Below, piece by piece: positions 1 to 6,355 of a stretch of 6,686 bases of DNA. The position numbers were made by a program, and so were the translations under genes. The stretch lies in contig DAOVJU010000190.1 in assembly GCA_030632095.1 (NCBI GenBank), positions 1-6,686 on the forward strand, written 5' to 3'. The notes under the pieces are model-generated. The model did not search any database and was not told the DNA's origin. It worked only from the letters and a program-made list of their open reading frames with translations. Position 1 is the first letter of the stretch. Each line of letters opens with the position of its first letter. Origin of the DNA: Chlorobiota bacterium. Lineage in GTDB: Bacteria > Bacteroidota > Bacteroidia > Bacteroidales > B39-G9.

Positions 1-1333
1 CAAGAATATCGCTTTGATAATCACGGATATAATTACTTTTTCTTCCACCGTCATTTGTAAATGGGTCGTAGTACCATGCTGCATTATTTGGTACTTCTAG
101 AGTTCCGTCAAGGTTAGATTTTTCACGAACTTTTCGAAGAGTAAATTTAAAATCAGGTAGGAAATGCAATTTATATTTAAGTAAAAAGCTTAATATTCTA
201 TTGTTAATTTCTGCTCTATCATTGGTTAAATTAATTAATGCTACCGGGTTGTAAGTTGCAATAGACATTGGATAACCCATGTTATTTGTCCATGTAAAGT
301 AACCCCCATAAGGGCTTGTTTCATCATATACAGGCTGGGTTGGATCAAAAACTACAGCATTATTCAACGCTCTTTGGTTCGCATATCTGTTTTTATTTTG
401 CATTCCTTTAATGTCAAAGCGAATGTTTAAATGGTTTTTGAAAAAATCAGGAGTTAAGCTAAGTGAATAATTGGTTCTATTAAATTCATCTGTTTCCAGT
501 AAACCGTTTTGGTTTAAGAAACCTATACTGGCATAATAAGGTAATTGTTTAATACCACCTTGAAAAGATAAATTGTGATTTTGCCCTACTGAATTTGACA
601 AAATTTCTTTTTGCCAGTTGGTATTAGCATTGCCTAGCAGATTTTCTGCAATAGATGGAATGTATTCATTATCTGCTCTTTGCTCTATCAAATTGCGAAA
701 ATCTTCTGATGAAAAAACATCGTAAGTTCTTGTTAATTTGTTATAAATAGCCTGTATGTTGTAATTAACTTGAAAAGATTCATTTTTCTTTCCTTTTTTT
801 GTGTTAATTATGATCACTCCATTCGCTCCTCTTTTTCCATAAATAGTTTGTGAAGCCAAATCCTTAAGTATTGTAATTGACTCAACATCATTCGTATTAA
901 TTGTACTTAATGAATTTTGAAGCTCAACGAAATTGGTGTTATCTAATCGCACCCCATCAATAATAAATAACGGATCGTTGGAAGTGAAAAGCGAGGTTAT
1001 TCCTCGTAAGCGAATATAAGATTCTGCGTGAGGTGATCCACCTTTATTAATTATGATCAATCCGGGTATTTTGCCAATCAATAATTCTTCGGGCGAAAAA
1101 GTAATTCCTTTATTGAAATCATCCTCATTAAGTGTAGTTATAGCGGCAGTGCTATTATATTGATCAAGAGTACTTTTTATAATTTTCAGGGTATCAGAAT
1201 AAAACGAACTGTCTTTTTCAAATAAATTTATGTCTGTTTGCTCAAAATAATTCTTCTGAGAATGTGCATTTGTATTTAATACTATTAATAATACAAAAAC
1301 AAATAAGGTGATGATCCAAAAGCGTCTCCTCAT
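1..1333 (-). CDS. SusC/RagA-like TonB-dependent outer-membrane receptor, N-terminal 444 residues (runs off the left edge)
   Basis: The reading frame is open from an ATG at 1333 to base 1, so the C-terminal half or more lies outside. SusC-type proteins are 22-strand outer-membrane barrels that import glycans or peptides with a SusD lipoprotein lid, powered by TonB. Residues 1-26 form a signal peptide (MRRR, hydrophobic core, then NAHSQ). Residues 47-51 (DTLKI) could be a TonB box. Residues about 60-180 are the plug, with DDFNKG at 71-76, IRLRG at 107-111, FIIDGV at 123-128, ILKD at 155-158 and GKRGANGVIIIN at 166-177, all close to the SusC plug consensus. Barrel strands follow. An in-frame TGA lies seven codons upstream, so the start is well fixed. 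Unlike many SusC proteins it has no carboxypeptidase-D-like N-terminal extension. The substrate cannot be inferred; a susD gene would be expected beyond the left edge. Confidence 0.93.
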   Translation of the reverse strand, partial: MRRRFWIITLFVFVLLIVLNTNAHSQKNYFEQTDINLFEKDSSFYSDTLKIIKSTLDQYNSTAAITTLNEDDFNKGITFSPEELLIGKIPGLIIINKGGSPHAESYIRLRGITSLFTSNDPLFIIDGVRLDNTNFVELQNSLSTINTNDVESITILKDLASQTIYGKRGANGVIIINTKKGKKNESFQVNYNIQAIYNKLTRTYDVFSSEDFRNLIEQRADNEYIPSIAENLLGNANTNWQKEILSNSVGQNHNLSFQGGIKQLPYYASIGFLNQNGLLETDEFNRTNYSLSLTPDFFKNHLNIRFDIKGMQNKNRYANQRALNNAVVFDPTQPVYDETSPYGGYFTWTNNMGYPMSIATYNPVALINLTNDRAEINNRILSFLLKYKLHFLPDFKFTLRKVREKSNLDGTLEVPNNAAWYYDPFTNDGGRKSNYIRDYQSDIL

Positions 1334-1370
1334 AATATATACTGATAAAAATCAATAAGTTATATTGATG

Positions 1371-1378
1371 CGAATATA
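1371..1378 (-). promoter_or_regulatory. Candidate Bacteroidota -7 box of the SusC-like gene
   Basis: The minus strand reads TATATTCG, one mismatch from TAnnTTTG, and lies 37 bases before the ATG, so the leader would be about 30 nt. No good TTTG -33 box is found 19-21 bases further upstream. The call rests on the -7 box and its position alone. The receptor might instead be co-transcribed with the OmpA gene 109 bp upstream, since no convincing terminator separates them. Confidence 0.35.
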
Positions 1379-1442
1379 GTTTTATTTTACTAAAAAAGAT
1401 TAAAAGGCTAAAACAAAAATATTACCAAGTTCTTCAAAATCT

Positions 1443-2597
1443 CTAGTAAAACATAAACTCAACCCTTCTGTTCTTTTCATTCTTCAGAAGGTTTGAATTA
1501 TCATTTAAAGGTCTTTGGTCGCCATATCCAAGAATTTTAATGCGCGATTGCGGTATTCCATTTTTAATAATGTAATCTGCTATGGTTTTTGCCCGTTCTT
1601 CAGAGAGTTTTTGATTATAGTTATGGCTACCAACTGAATCGGTATGGCCGGAAATAACAATTTTCAATGAAGGATTAATGATCATTGTTTTTACAATTCT
1701 ATCTAAGTCTTCATATGCATGATCTTTTATTTCATATTTGTTAAAATCAAAACTTATGTTTTCAAAAACATACCAGTTGTTTGTCATATATTCCGTATCA
1801 GGATTAAATATATATCTTTCTTTTTGTAATCGGATTTTATTTTCCATTGTAATAAGATTCAGAAGCTCCTTATCGTGATCTTCAATAACTCTTGTTAATC
1901 TGACATTATCAATATAATAATAAGAGATAATATCGGAACCTCCCGGGTTGTCTTTCCATTTTGTTATTTTGTTATCTCTGAAGTTTCCAATGATCATATA
2001 TTCTTCACCTCCTTTTGCAATAAAATATCCGCTTAACTCACTCCATCCACTATGAGAATAAACGAAAACTCCTTCTTTGGTTTCAATTTGAGGAACAAAA
2101 GGCAAATGCCCGATATATTTTGATGAATCAAGCATTTCGGATGAGATATAAACACCTAATCGATCTGTACTGTATTTTGAAGAATTTGCCAAAGCATAAA
2201 ATAAGCGAATAAAATATTTTTGGCTTTTAATTAATTTATGAGTGAATTTTGTTTGCAGATATTCCCTTGTATTGTTTTGCCGGGTTGTGTCAAAATGCAT
2301 CATGGTTATTAGTCCGGTATATGCATAGCCACTTTGGGCATCTCTATAACCCATTGAGTTTTTTGGAACACCGGAGTTCCTGCTGCATTTATTGAAATAA
2401 TCTGATGTTCCCATGCTTGGTAATGTCCAGTTAGGGATCAACTCAAAACGTGGTTTATTGGTTAATGATGGTGGACAAGAGATGAAGATTTCAAAATCAG
2501 CATTTGGCACTAAGTTTTGTGAAATACTTAATACAGGTTTAAGTAGAATGGCTCCTGAAAAAAGTATTAAGTAGAGATATAAATGATTATGAATCAT
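1443..2597 (-). CDS. OmpA-family outer-membrane protein with N-terminal jelly-roll-like module
   Basis: This 384-residue exported protein has two parts. Residues 1-25 resemble a signal peptide, although the n-region has His and no Lys or Arg; cleavage near LSIS-Q is likely. Residues about 27-236 begin NLVPNADFE and end YYYIDNVRL, the opening and closing strands of beta-sandwich modules common in secreted Bacteroidota proteins; Cys41 and Cys71 could pair. Residues about 276-384 are an OmpA C-terminal peptidoglycan-binding domain: FDFNKYEI at 283-290, GHTD at 317-320, LSEERA at 331-336 and NRRVEF at 376-381. Asp320 and Arg335 sit 15 residues apart, like the two diaminopimelate-binding residues of Acinetobacter OmpA. 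There is no OmpA-type N-terminal barrel, so the protein is probably a periplasmic or surface protein tethered to the cell wall. An in-frame TGA three codons before the ATG fixes the start. It follows hflX by 14 bp, which suggests a shared transcript. The ligand of the N-terminal module is unknown. Confidence 0.9.
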   Translation of the reverse strand: MIHNHLYLYLILFSGAILLKPVLSISQNLVPNADFEIFISCPPSLTNKPRFELIPNWTLPSMGTSDYFNKCSRNSGVPKNSMGYRDAQSGYAYTGLITMMHFDTTRQNNTREYLQTKFTHKLIKSQKYFIRLFYALANSSKYSTDRLGVYISSEMLDSSKYIGHLPFVPQIETKEGVFVYSHSGWSELSGYFIAKGGEEYMIIGNFRDNKITKWKDNPGGSDIISYYYIDNVRLTRVIEDHDKELLNLITMENKIRLQKERYIFNPDTEYMTNNWYVFENISFDFNKYEIKDHAYEDLDRIVKTMIINPSLKIVISGHTDSVGSHNYNQKLSEERAKTIADYIIKNGIPQSRIKILGYGDQRPLNDNSNLLKNEKNRRVEFMFY

Positions 2598-2633
2598 TAT
2601 AAATCATTTAGTTAGTATAATAAATCATTATAA
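2592..2633. repeat. 11-bp direct repeat across the hflX-OmpA gene junction
   Basis: AATCATTATAA occurs at 2592-2602, over the OmpA start codon, and again at 2623-2633, within the last codons of hflX. The starts are 31 bp apart. The sequence is low-complexity AT, so chance or a small local duplication explains it as well as any function. Confidence 0.5.
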
Positions 2634-3805
2634 GGGTAACGTTTAGTATGAATTTCTTTAACTTCCTTGTAAAGTAGTGCTTTTAACTCATCAATATTTT
2701 CTTTCTTAATAGCAGAAATAAAAATACTATTATTGTTGTCTTTTGCCAGCCAGGTATTTTTCAGGTCATTTAAACTATAGTTTGATTTTGTTTTTGGGGT
2801 GAGATCGTCTTCATCTTTCTTCACATATTGGTATGCATCAATCTTGTTAAATACCATGGAAACAGGTATTTGAGTTGAATTTATTTCGTGAAGTGTTTCG
2901 TTTACTATATTTATTTGTTCTTCAAAACCGGGATGTGAAATATCAACTATATGTAATAATATATCAGCTTCTCTTACTTCGTCCAATGTAGACTTGAACG
3001 ATTCTACTATGCTATGAGGCAATTTTCGAATAAATCCAACCGTATCAGACAAGAGAAATGGTAAATTTTCGATTACAATTTTCCTTACAGTTGTATCAAG
3101 AGTTGCAAATAGTTTGTTTTCAGCAAAAATATCGGAATTGCTTAGTAAATTCATTAATGTAGATTTGCCAACATTTGTATATCCAACTAATGCAACCCTG
3201 ACCATCTTGCCACGGTTTTTTCGCTGTGTAGCCATTTGCTTATCAATCTTTATTAATTGCTGTTTCAGCCTGGCAATTCTATCCCTTATAATCCGGCGGT
3301 CGGTTTCAATTTCAGTTTCCCCGGGTCCACGAAGGCCAATTCCCCCGCGTTGACGTTCAAGGTGTGTCCACATTCCGGTAAGCCGGGGTAATAAGTATTG
3401 ATATTGGGCTAATTCAACCTGTACTTTTGCATGGGCGGTTTGTGCCCTTGTAGCAAAAATATCCAGGATAAGATTTGTACGGTCAAGTATTCTTCGTTTA
3501 AGAATTCGTTCAATATTCCGTAATTGTGATGGTGAAAGTTCGTCATCAAAAATTACAAGGTCAATGTTTTTCTCATTGACATAACTTGCAATTTCGGCTA
3601 ATTTTCCGGTTCCCACGAAAGTTCGCGGATTTGGATAATCCAGTTTTTGAATAAACCTTTTATTTACAATTGCACCTGCTGTTTCAGTTAAAAAAGCGAG
3701 TTCATCAAGATATTCAATTACTTTACTTTCTTTCTGGTCTTTGCTAACTACTCCTATTAATACTGTTTCGTCAACTTTTTTCTTAATTTCAATTAATTCT
3801 GCCAT
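2612..3805 (-). CDS. hflX: Ribosome-associated GTPase HflX
   Basis: HflX is a cytoplasmic GTPase that binds the 50S subunit and splits stalled or hibernating 70S ribosomes. Counting from the ATG at 3805 (397 residues), the N-terminal HflX domain covers about 1-200. It includes NPRTFVGTGK at 59-68, DDELSPSQLRN at 87-97 and the glycine-rich linker RGGIGLRGPGE at 153-163, then a coiled-coil helix. The G domain has G1 GYTNVGKS at 208-215, G2 DTTVR at 237-241, G3 DTVGF at 254-258, G4 NKID at 320-323 and G5 SAIK at 364-367. All key residues are present. Between G4 and G5 an insertion of about 30 residues (DEDDLTP, then LKNTWLA) is typical of Bacteroidota HflX, as is the PYNDLLY end. The frame extends seven codons further to a TTG at 3826, but the ATG has an AGGGA site and starts like family members. 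OmpA lies 14 bp downstream. Confidence 0.97.
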   Translation of the reverse strand: MAELIEIKKKVDETVLIGVVSKDQKESKVIEYLDELAFLTETAGAIVNKRFIQKLDYPNPRTFVGTGKLAEIASYVNEKNIDLVIFDDELSPSQLRNIERILKRRILDRTNLILDIFATRAQTAHAKVQVELAQYQYLLPRLTGMWTHLERQRGGIGLRGPGETEIETDRRIIRDRIARLKQQLIKIDKQMATQRKNRGKMVRVALVGYTNVGKSTLMNLLSNSDIFAENKLFATLDTTVRKIVIENLPFLLSDTVGFIRKLPHSIVESFKSTLDEVREADILLHIVDISHPGFEEQINIVNETLHEINSTQIPVSMVFNKIDAYQYVKKDEDDLTPKTKSNYSLNDLKNTWLAKDNNNSIFISAIKKENIDELKALLYKEVKEIHTKRYPYNDLLY

Positions 3806-3812
3806 AAATCTT

Positions 3813-3817
3813 TCCCT
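3813..3817 (-). promoter_or_regulatory. Shine-Dalgarno-like site favouring the ATG start of hflX
   Basis: The minus strand reads AGGGA followed by seven bases (AAGATTT) and then ATG at 3805-3803. It is the clearest ribosome-binding site in the window. Initiation at the upstream TTG (3826) would place the site inside the coding region, so it supports the ATG. Confidence 0.5.
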
Positions 3818-4012
3818 GTTCAACAAAAAACCCCCGATATAAAATTTATGATTTTCTGTTTTTTACTGATTATTTAAGATATCTTTCTATTATTCGTTAA
3901 TCATGACAATTGTAAATTGCTGATAACTAATAGAATGTTTAAGATTTCTTAGAGAGTAACAACTAATGAATAATAAATAATCAATAAAAAATCATCATTC
4001 GTAAATCGGGGC

Positions 4013-4020
4013 TAAAGATA
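4013..4020 (-). promoter_or_regulatory. Possible -7 box in the hflX leader
   Basis: The minus strand reads TATCTTTA, one mismatch from TAnnTTTG, just after the stop codon of the TonB-family gene and about 207 bases before the hflX ATG. No TTTG element lies at the proper distance. If real, hflX would carry a leader of about 200 nt; otherwise it is read through from the gene upstream. The rest of the 227-bp gap (3806-4032) shows no ORF worth calling and no clear terminator. Confidence 0.25.
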
Positions 4021-4032
4021 CTTAAAAACGAA

Positions 4033-4707
4033 CTAATTTAATTTGAATTTTATAGGTATGACAAATTTTACACTTACAGGTTTACCTCTCTGCTTACCTG
4101 GAATCCAATCGGGTATCAACTTAATTACTCTTATAGCTTCATTATCTAAAGAATTATGCACTCCTCGCTCTAATTCAACATCTTCTAATTTACCTTTTTT
4201 GTTAATAACGAAACCAATAAAGACAGTTCCTTCAATTTTATTTTCAATCGCTTCTTCTGGATATTCAATAGCAGAATAAATGAATTTAAAGAATTCATTC
4301 ATACCACCCGGATATTTCGGTTGATCTTCAACTTTAAAAAAATCTATTATATCAACTGCTTCCTCTTCAGGGAAATCATAACTTATAATTTCTGTTAATT
4401 GATCAACTTCTGTATCTTCAATTTCAAATTCTTCATCCAGGTCTCTGTCGTCTTCAATGATTTCAAAAACATCTTTTGGTTTAATTTTATTGATTTTTGG
4501 TTCTGGTTTGTCTTCCTGCCAGGTACGTTGAATATATAGATCTTCAGGAACCTCACCAATTGTATTTGTTAATTCTTTAATTTCACCTTTTGGACTTGAA
4601 TATTGAAAAGCCAGTAATATTATTGCCAGACTTATAACCAGACCAATTTGAAAAAAGGTAAATCTTTGTTTTTCCAAATCAAAATTTGGAGATTTTTTAC
4701 GTTCCAT
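4033..4707 (-). CDS. TonB-family energy transducer
   Basis: This 224-residue inner-membrane protein spans the periplasm and should pass proton-motive energy from ExbB/ExbD to outer-membrane receptors. Residues 1-16 are a charged cytoplasmic tail, and 17-35 (FTFFQIGLVISLAIILLAF) are the single membrane anchor. Residues about 55-125 are an extended linker, strongly acidic at 85-104 (DDRDLDEEFEIE and following), where classical TonB is proline-rich. Residues about 128-224 are the TonB C-terminal domain: QPKYPGGMNEFFKFI, then YPEEAIENKIEGTV at 149-162, INKKGKLEDVELERGV at 168-183, LDNEAIRVI at 187-195 and WIPGKQRGKPV at 201-211, closely matching the Bacteroidota consensus. The domain is complete. 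No exbB or exbD is in view. Bacteroidota genomes usually carry many paralogues, so pairing with the nearby SusC-like receptor is only suggested by proximity. Confidence 0.94.
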   Translation of the reverse strand: MERKKSPNFDLEKQRFTFFQIGLVISLAIILLAFQYSSPKGEIKELTNTIGEVPEDLYIQRTWQEDKPEPKINKIKPKDVFEIIEDDRDLDEEFEIEDTEVDQLTEIISYDFPEEEAVDIIDFFKVEDQPKYPGGMNEFFKFIYSAIEYPEEAIENKIEGTVFIGFVINKKGKLEDVELERGVHNSLDNEAIRVIKLIPDWIPGKQRGKPVSVKFVIPIKFKLN

Positions 4708-4747
4708 ATTGTTAAGTTTTAAGAGTTTATATAAATATATAACGCAA

Positions 4748-4780
4748 TAATTTTACCACATATTGCCTGATTAAAGCAAA
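4748..4780 (-). promoter_or_regulatory. Candidate promoter of the TonB-family gene
   Basis: On the minus strand a TTTG (4780-4777) is followed after 21 bases by TAAAATTA (4755-4748). Spacing fits the Bacteroidota -33/-7 pattern; the -7 box has two mismatches to TAnnTTTG. Transcription would begin near 4741, about 34 nt before the ATG. Confidence 0.3.
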
Positions 4781-4783
4781 AAG

Positions 4784-4801
4784 AGGCTATATAATAAGCC
4801 T
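4784..4801. repeat. Inverted repeat next to the TonB-gene promoter
   Basis: AGGCT (4784-4788) and AGCCT (4797-4801) form perfect 5-bp arms around the eight bases ATATAATA. It lies between divergent genes, where no terminator is expected, and just upstream of the candidate -33 box of the TonB-family gene. It could be an operator, or it may be chance in AT-rich sequence. Confidence 0.3.
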
Positions 4802-4811
4802 TTAATTGCCT

Positions 4812-4844
4812 TTTATGAAATATGAAAAAAGTATATTAAATTTG
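4812..4844 (+). promoter_or_regulatory. Candidate promoter of the RdhA-like gene
   Basis: TAAATTTG (4837-4844) matches the Bacteroidota -7 consensus TAnnTTTG perfectly. Nineteen bases upstream is TTTATG (4812-4817), a partial match to the TTTG -33 box. Transcription would start near 4850, giving a leader of roughly 108 nt that contains the inverted repeat at 4854-4912. Confidence 0.4.
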
Positions 4845-4853
4845 TTTGAAGCA

Positions 4854-4912
4854 AATTGAAAGGGAATAATTGAATAATTTTACTCGAAAGAATTCTATTG
4901 GTACTTTCAATT
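4854..4912. repeat. 9-bp inverted repeat in the leader of the RdhA-like gene
   Basis: AATTGAAAG (4854-4862) and CTTTCAATT (4904-4912) are perfect inverted copies separated by 41 bases. Both fall between the candidate promoter and the ATG at 4959. The arms could close a stem in the mRNA leader or serve as a split operator. No known riboswitch, including cobalamin, is recognisable. Confidence 0.45.
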
Positions 4913-4958
4913 CTTATAACGAAAACTTATGAATTAATCAGGATTGTAAAACATAAAC

Positions 4959-6320
4959 ATGGAAGAAATTGCTATAGTAAATATGATTATTGGTATATCA
5001 CTGTTTTTAATATTCAATATAGCAGCATTTGTTTCAGTTTTTGAACATGAAAAAAAGGCTGCACTCAGATTTTTTGTAATATCCTGGCTATTGTTAGCAC
5101 TTTTCACTTTTTCATATTTCATTGAATTCAACCTTTCAATAATAATATCAGGCACTTTACTAATAGTTACTATTCATTTTTTTGCATTAATTATAATTCC
5201 ATACAAAGGTAAATTTCCTGAATTGAACGATATGCCTTTTATCCAGCATGATGAAAGAGATACAATGTTCTCAAGAAAAGAATTAAAACCAGATTCTGAC
5301 AGGTATAATAAATATTACTCCGAAAATCCGGATAAGAAGAAACCTGATGATAAATTCAGAACAAAACCAGGCTTGCTATCACCAAAAGCGCCAATTTACG
5401 ATCCTGTAATCTTTGCCTCATCTGAAGCAAGTTTTTATACCGTTGCAGCCTTTAAGGATTTTGTTGATGGCGAAATAAATTCTGTAAAAACCAATATTGA
5501 TAATAAGTCAATTTCAAATTATATAAAAAACTGGGGCAAAAAACTCGGGGCAATAGATCTTGGTTTTACCACATTAAAAAGTTATCATATATATTCAGTT
5601 AAAGGAAGAGGGGAAAAGTATGGAAATTCAATTATAAATAATCATAAATATGCTATTGCATTTACGGTTGAGATGGACAAATTCAATGTTGATACTGCAC
5701 CCGATGCCCCTGAGGTATTTGAAAGTGCACAACAATATTTAAGGGCTGGGACTGTAGCCGTGCAAATCGCAAAATTCATCAGGGAATTAGGCTATTCGGC
5801 AAAAGCTCATATTGATGGTAATTATGATTTGATTTGTCCGTTAGTAGCCAGGGATGCAGGACTTGGAGAAATAGGAAGAATGGGGCTTTTAATGACACCA
5901 AAACTTGGGCCGCGGGTACGAATTGCCGTTATTACTACTGATATTCCTTTAGTTACCGGCATTAGAAAAATCGATCATAGCCTTTTGCATTTTTGTAAAA
6001 TATGTAAAAAATGTGCCGAAAGCTGTCCTGGTAAAGCCATACCGTTCGAAAACAGGCAAAACATAGATGGAACCCATCGATGGAAGATTAATTCCGAATC
6101 GTGTTATACCTATTGGTGTACTGTTGGTACCGATTGTGGAAAATGCATAAAAGTATGTCCGTATGCTCATCCAGATAACTTACTTCATAATATAGTTAGA
6201 AAAGGCATAAAAAATAATTTAATTTTCAGACACTTAGCCCTTCATCTTGACAATTTCTTTTATGGAAAAAATCCTGTAAAAAATAAGTTTCCGAAATGGA
6301 TGAAAATAAAGTATGATTAG
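4959..6320 (+). CDS. Membrane-anchored reductive-dehalogenase-like corrinoid/iron-sulfur protein (RdhA family)
   Basis: This 453-residue protein resembles RdhA, the corrinoid and two-[4Fe-4S] enzyme that reductively removes halogens. Three predicted membrane helices come first (about 5-27, 37-55 and 58-81), with no twin-arginine signal. Charges (MEE at the N-terminus; HEKKAALR between helices 1 and 2; YKGK after 3) suggest the catalytic part faces the cytoplasm. An RdhA-type linker follows, with DERDTMFSR at 98-106 and DDKFRTKPGLL at 130-140. The corrinoid-domain region, about 185-335, contains FTVEMD and ARDAGLGEIGRMGLLMTPKLGPRVR (297-321). Cluster 1 ligands are C346, C349, C352 and C356; cluster 2 ligands are C382, C393, C396 and C400. 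The C-x10-C-x2-C-x3-CP spacing fits RdhA better than epoxyqueuosine reductase QueG. An in-frame TAA four codons upstream fixes the start. No rdhB, regulator or maturase is adjacent. Dehalogenation is inferred from family only; the substrate is unknown. Confidence 0.87.
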   Translation: MEEIAIVNMIIGISLFLIFNIAAFVSVFEHEKKAALRFFVISWLLLALFTFSYFIEFNLSIIISGTLLIVTIHFFALIIIPYKGKFPELNDMPFIQHDERDTMFSRKELKPDSDRYNKYYSENPDKKKPDDKFRTKPGLLSPKAPIYDPVIFASSEASFYTVAAFKDFVDGEINSVKTNIDNKSISNYIKNWGKKLGAIDLGFTTLKSYHIYSVKGRGEKYGNSIINNHKYAIAFTVEMDKFNVDTAPDAPEVFESAQQYLRAGTVAVQIAKFIRELGYSAKAHIDGNYDLICPLVARDAGLGEIGRMGLLMTPKLGPRVRIAVITTDIPLVTGIRKIDHSLLHFCKICKKCAESCPGKAIPFENRQNIDGTHRWKINSESCYTYWCTVGTDCGKCIKVCPYAHPDNLLHNIVRKGIKNNLIFRHLALHLDNFFYGKNPVKNKFPKWMKIKYD

Positions 6321-6330
6321 CTCAATCAAC

Positions 6331-6355
6331 AATTTTAATTCCTTATAAAATTTTT
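6331..6355 (+). terminator. Weak terminator-like hairpin after the RdhA-like gene
   Basis: AATTTTA (6331-6337) and TAAAATT (6346-6352) are perfect 7-bp arms around an 8-base loop, running into TTTTT at 6351-6355, ten bases after the stop codon. Position fits a terminator, but the stem has only A-T pairs and would be weak. Confidence 0.3.

Noticed and set aside
3114..3353. 79-codon plus-strand ORF
   Set aside because: It lies wholly antisense to the conserved G-domain and linker part of hflX and has no recognisable product.
3806..3826. Seven-codon N-terminal extension of HflX from a TTG start
   Set aside because: The ATG at 3805 has an AGGGA site seven bases upstream and begins like family members; the extension would use a rare start and adds no recognisable sequence.
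3907..3919. CAATT-GTA-AATTG hairpin in the hflX leader
   Set aside because: The five-pair stem is almost all A-T and has no following T-run, so it is not a terminator or a convincing regulatory element.
4043..4279. 78-codon plus-strand ORF
   Set aside because: It is antisense to the conserved TonB C-terminal domain and looks like a mirror of that gene's codon use.
4850..4958. Cobalamin riboswitch upstream of the corrinoid enzyme
   Set aside because: The leader is too short and AT-rich, and nothing like the conserved B12-box is visible.
4934..5155. 73-codon minus-strand ORF over the start of the RdhA-like gene
   Set aside because: It is antisense to the membrane-helix region of a convincing gene and has no independent support.
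5949..6170. 73-codon minus-strand ORF over the cluster motifs
   Set aside because: It is antisense to the conserved cysteine motifs of the RdhA-like gene.
4959..6320. Epoxyqueuosine reductase (QueG)
   Set aside because: QueG shares the cobalamin and two-cluster layout, but the second-cluster spacing, the DERDTMF and PGLL region and the three-helix anchor fit RdhA-like proteins better.
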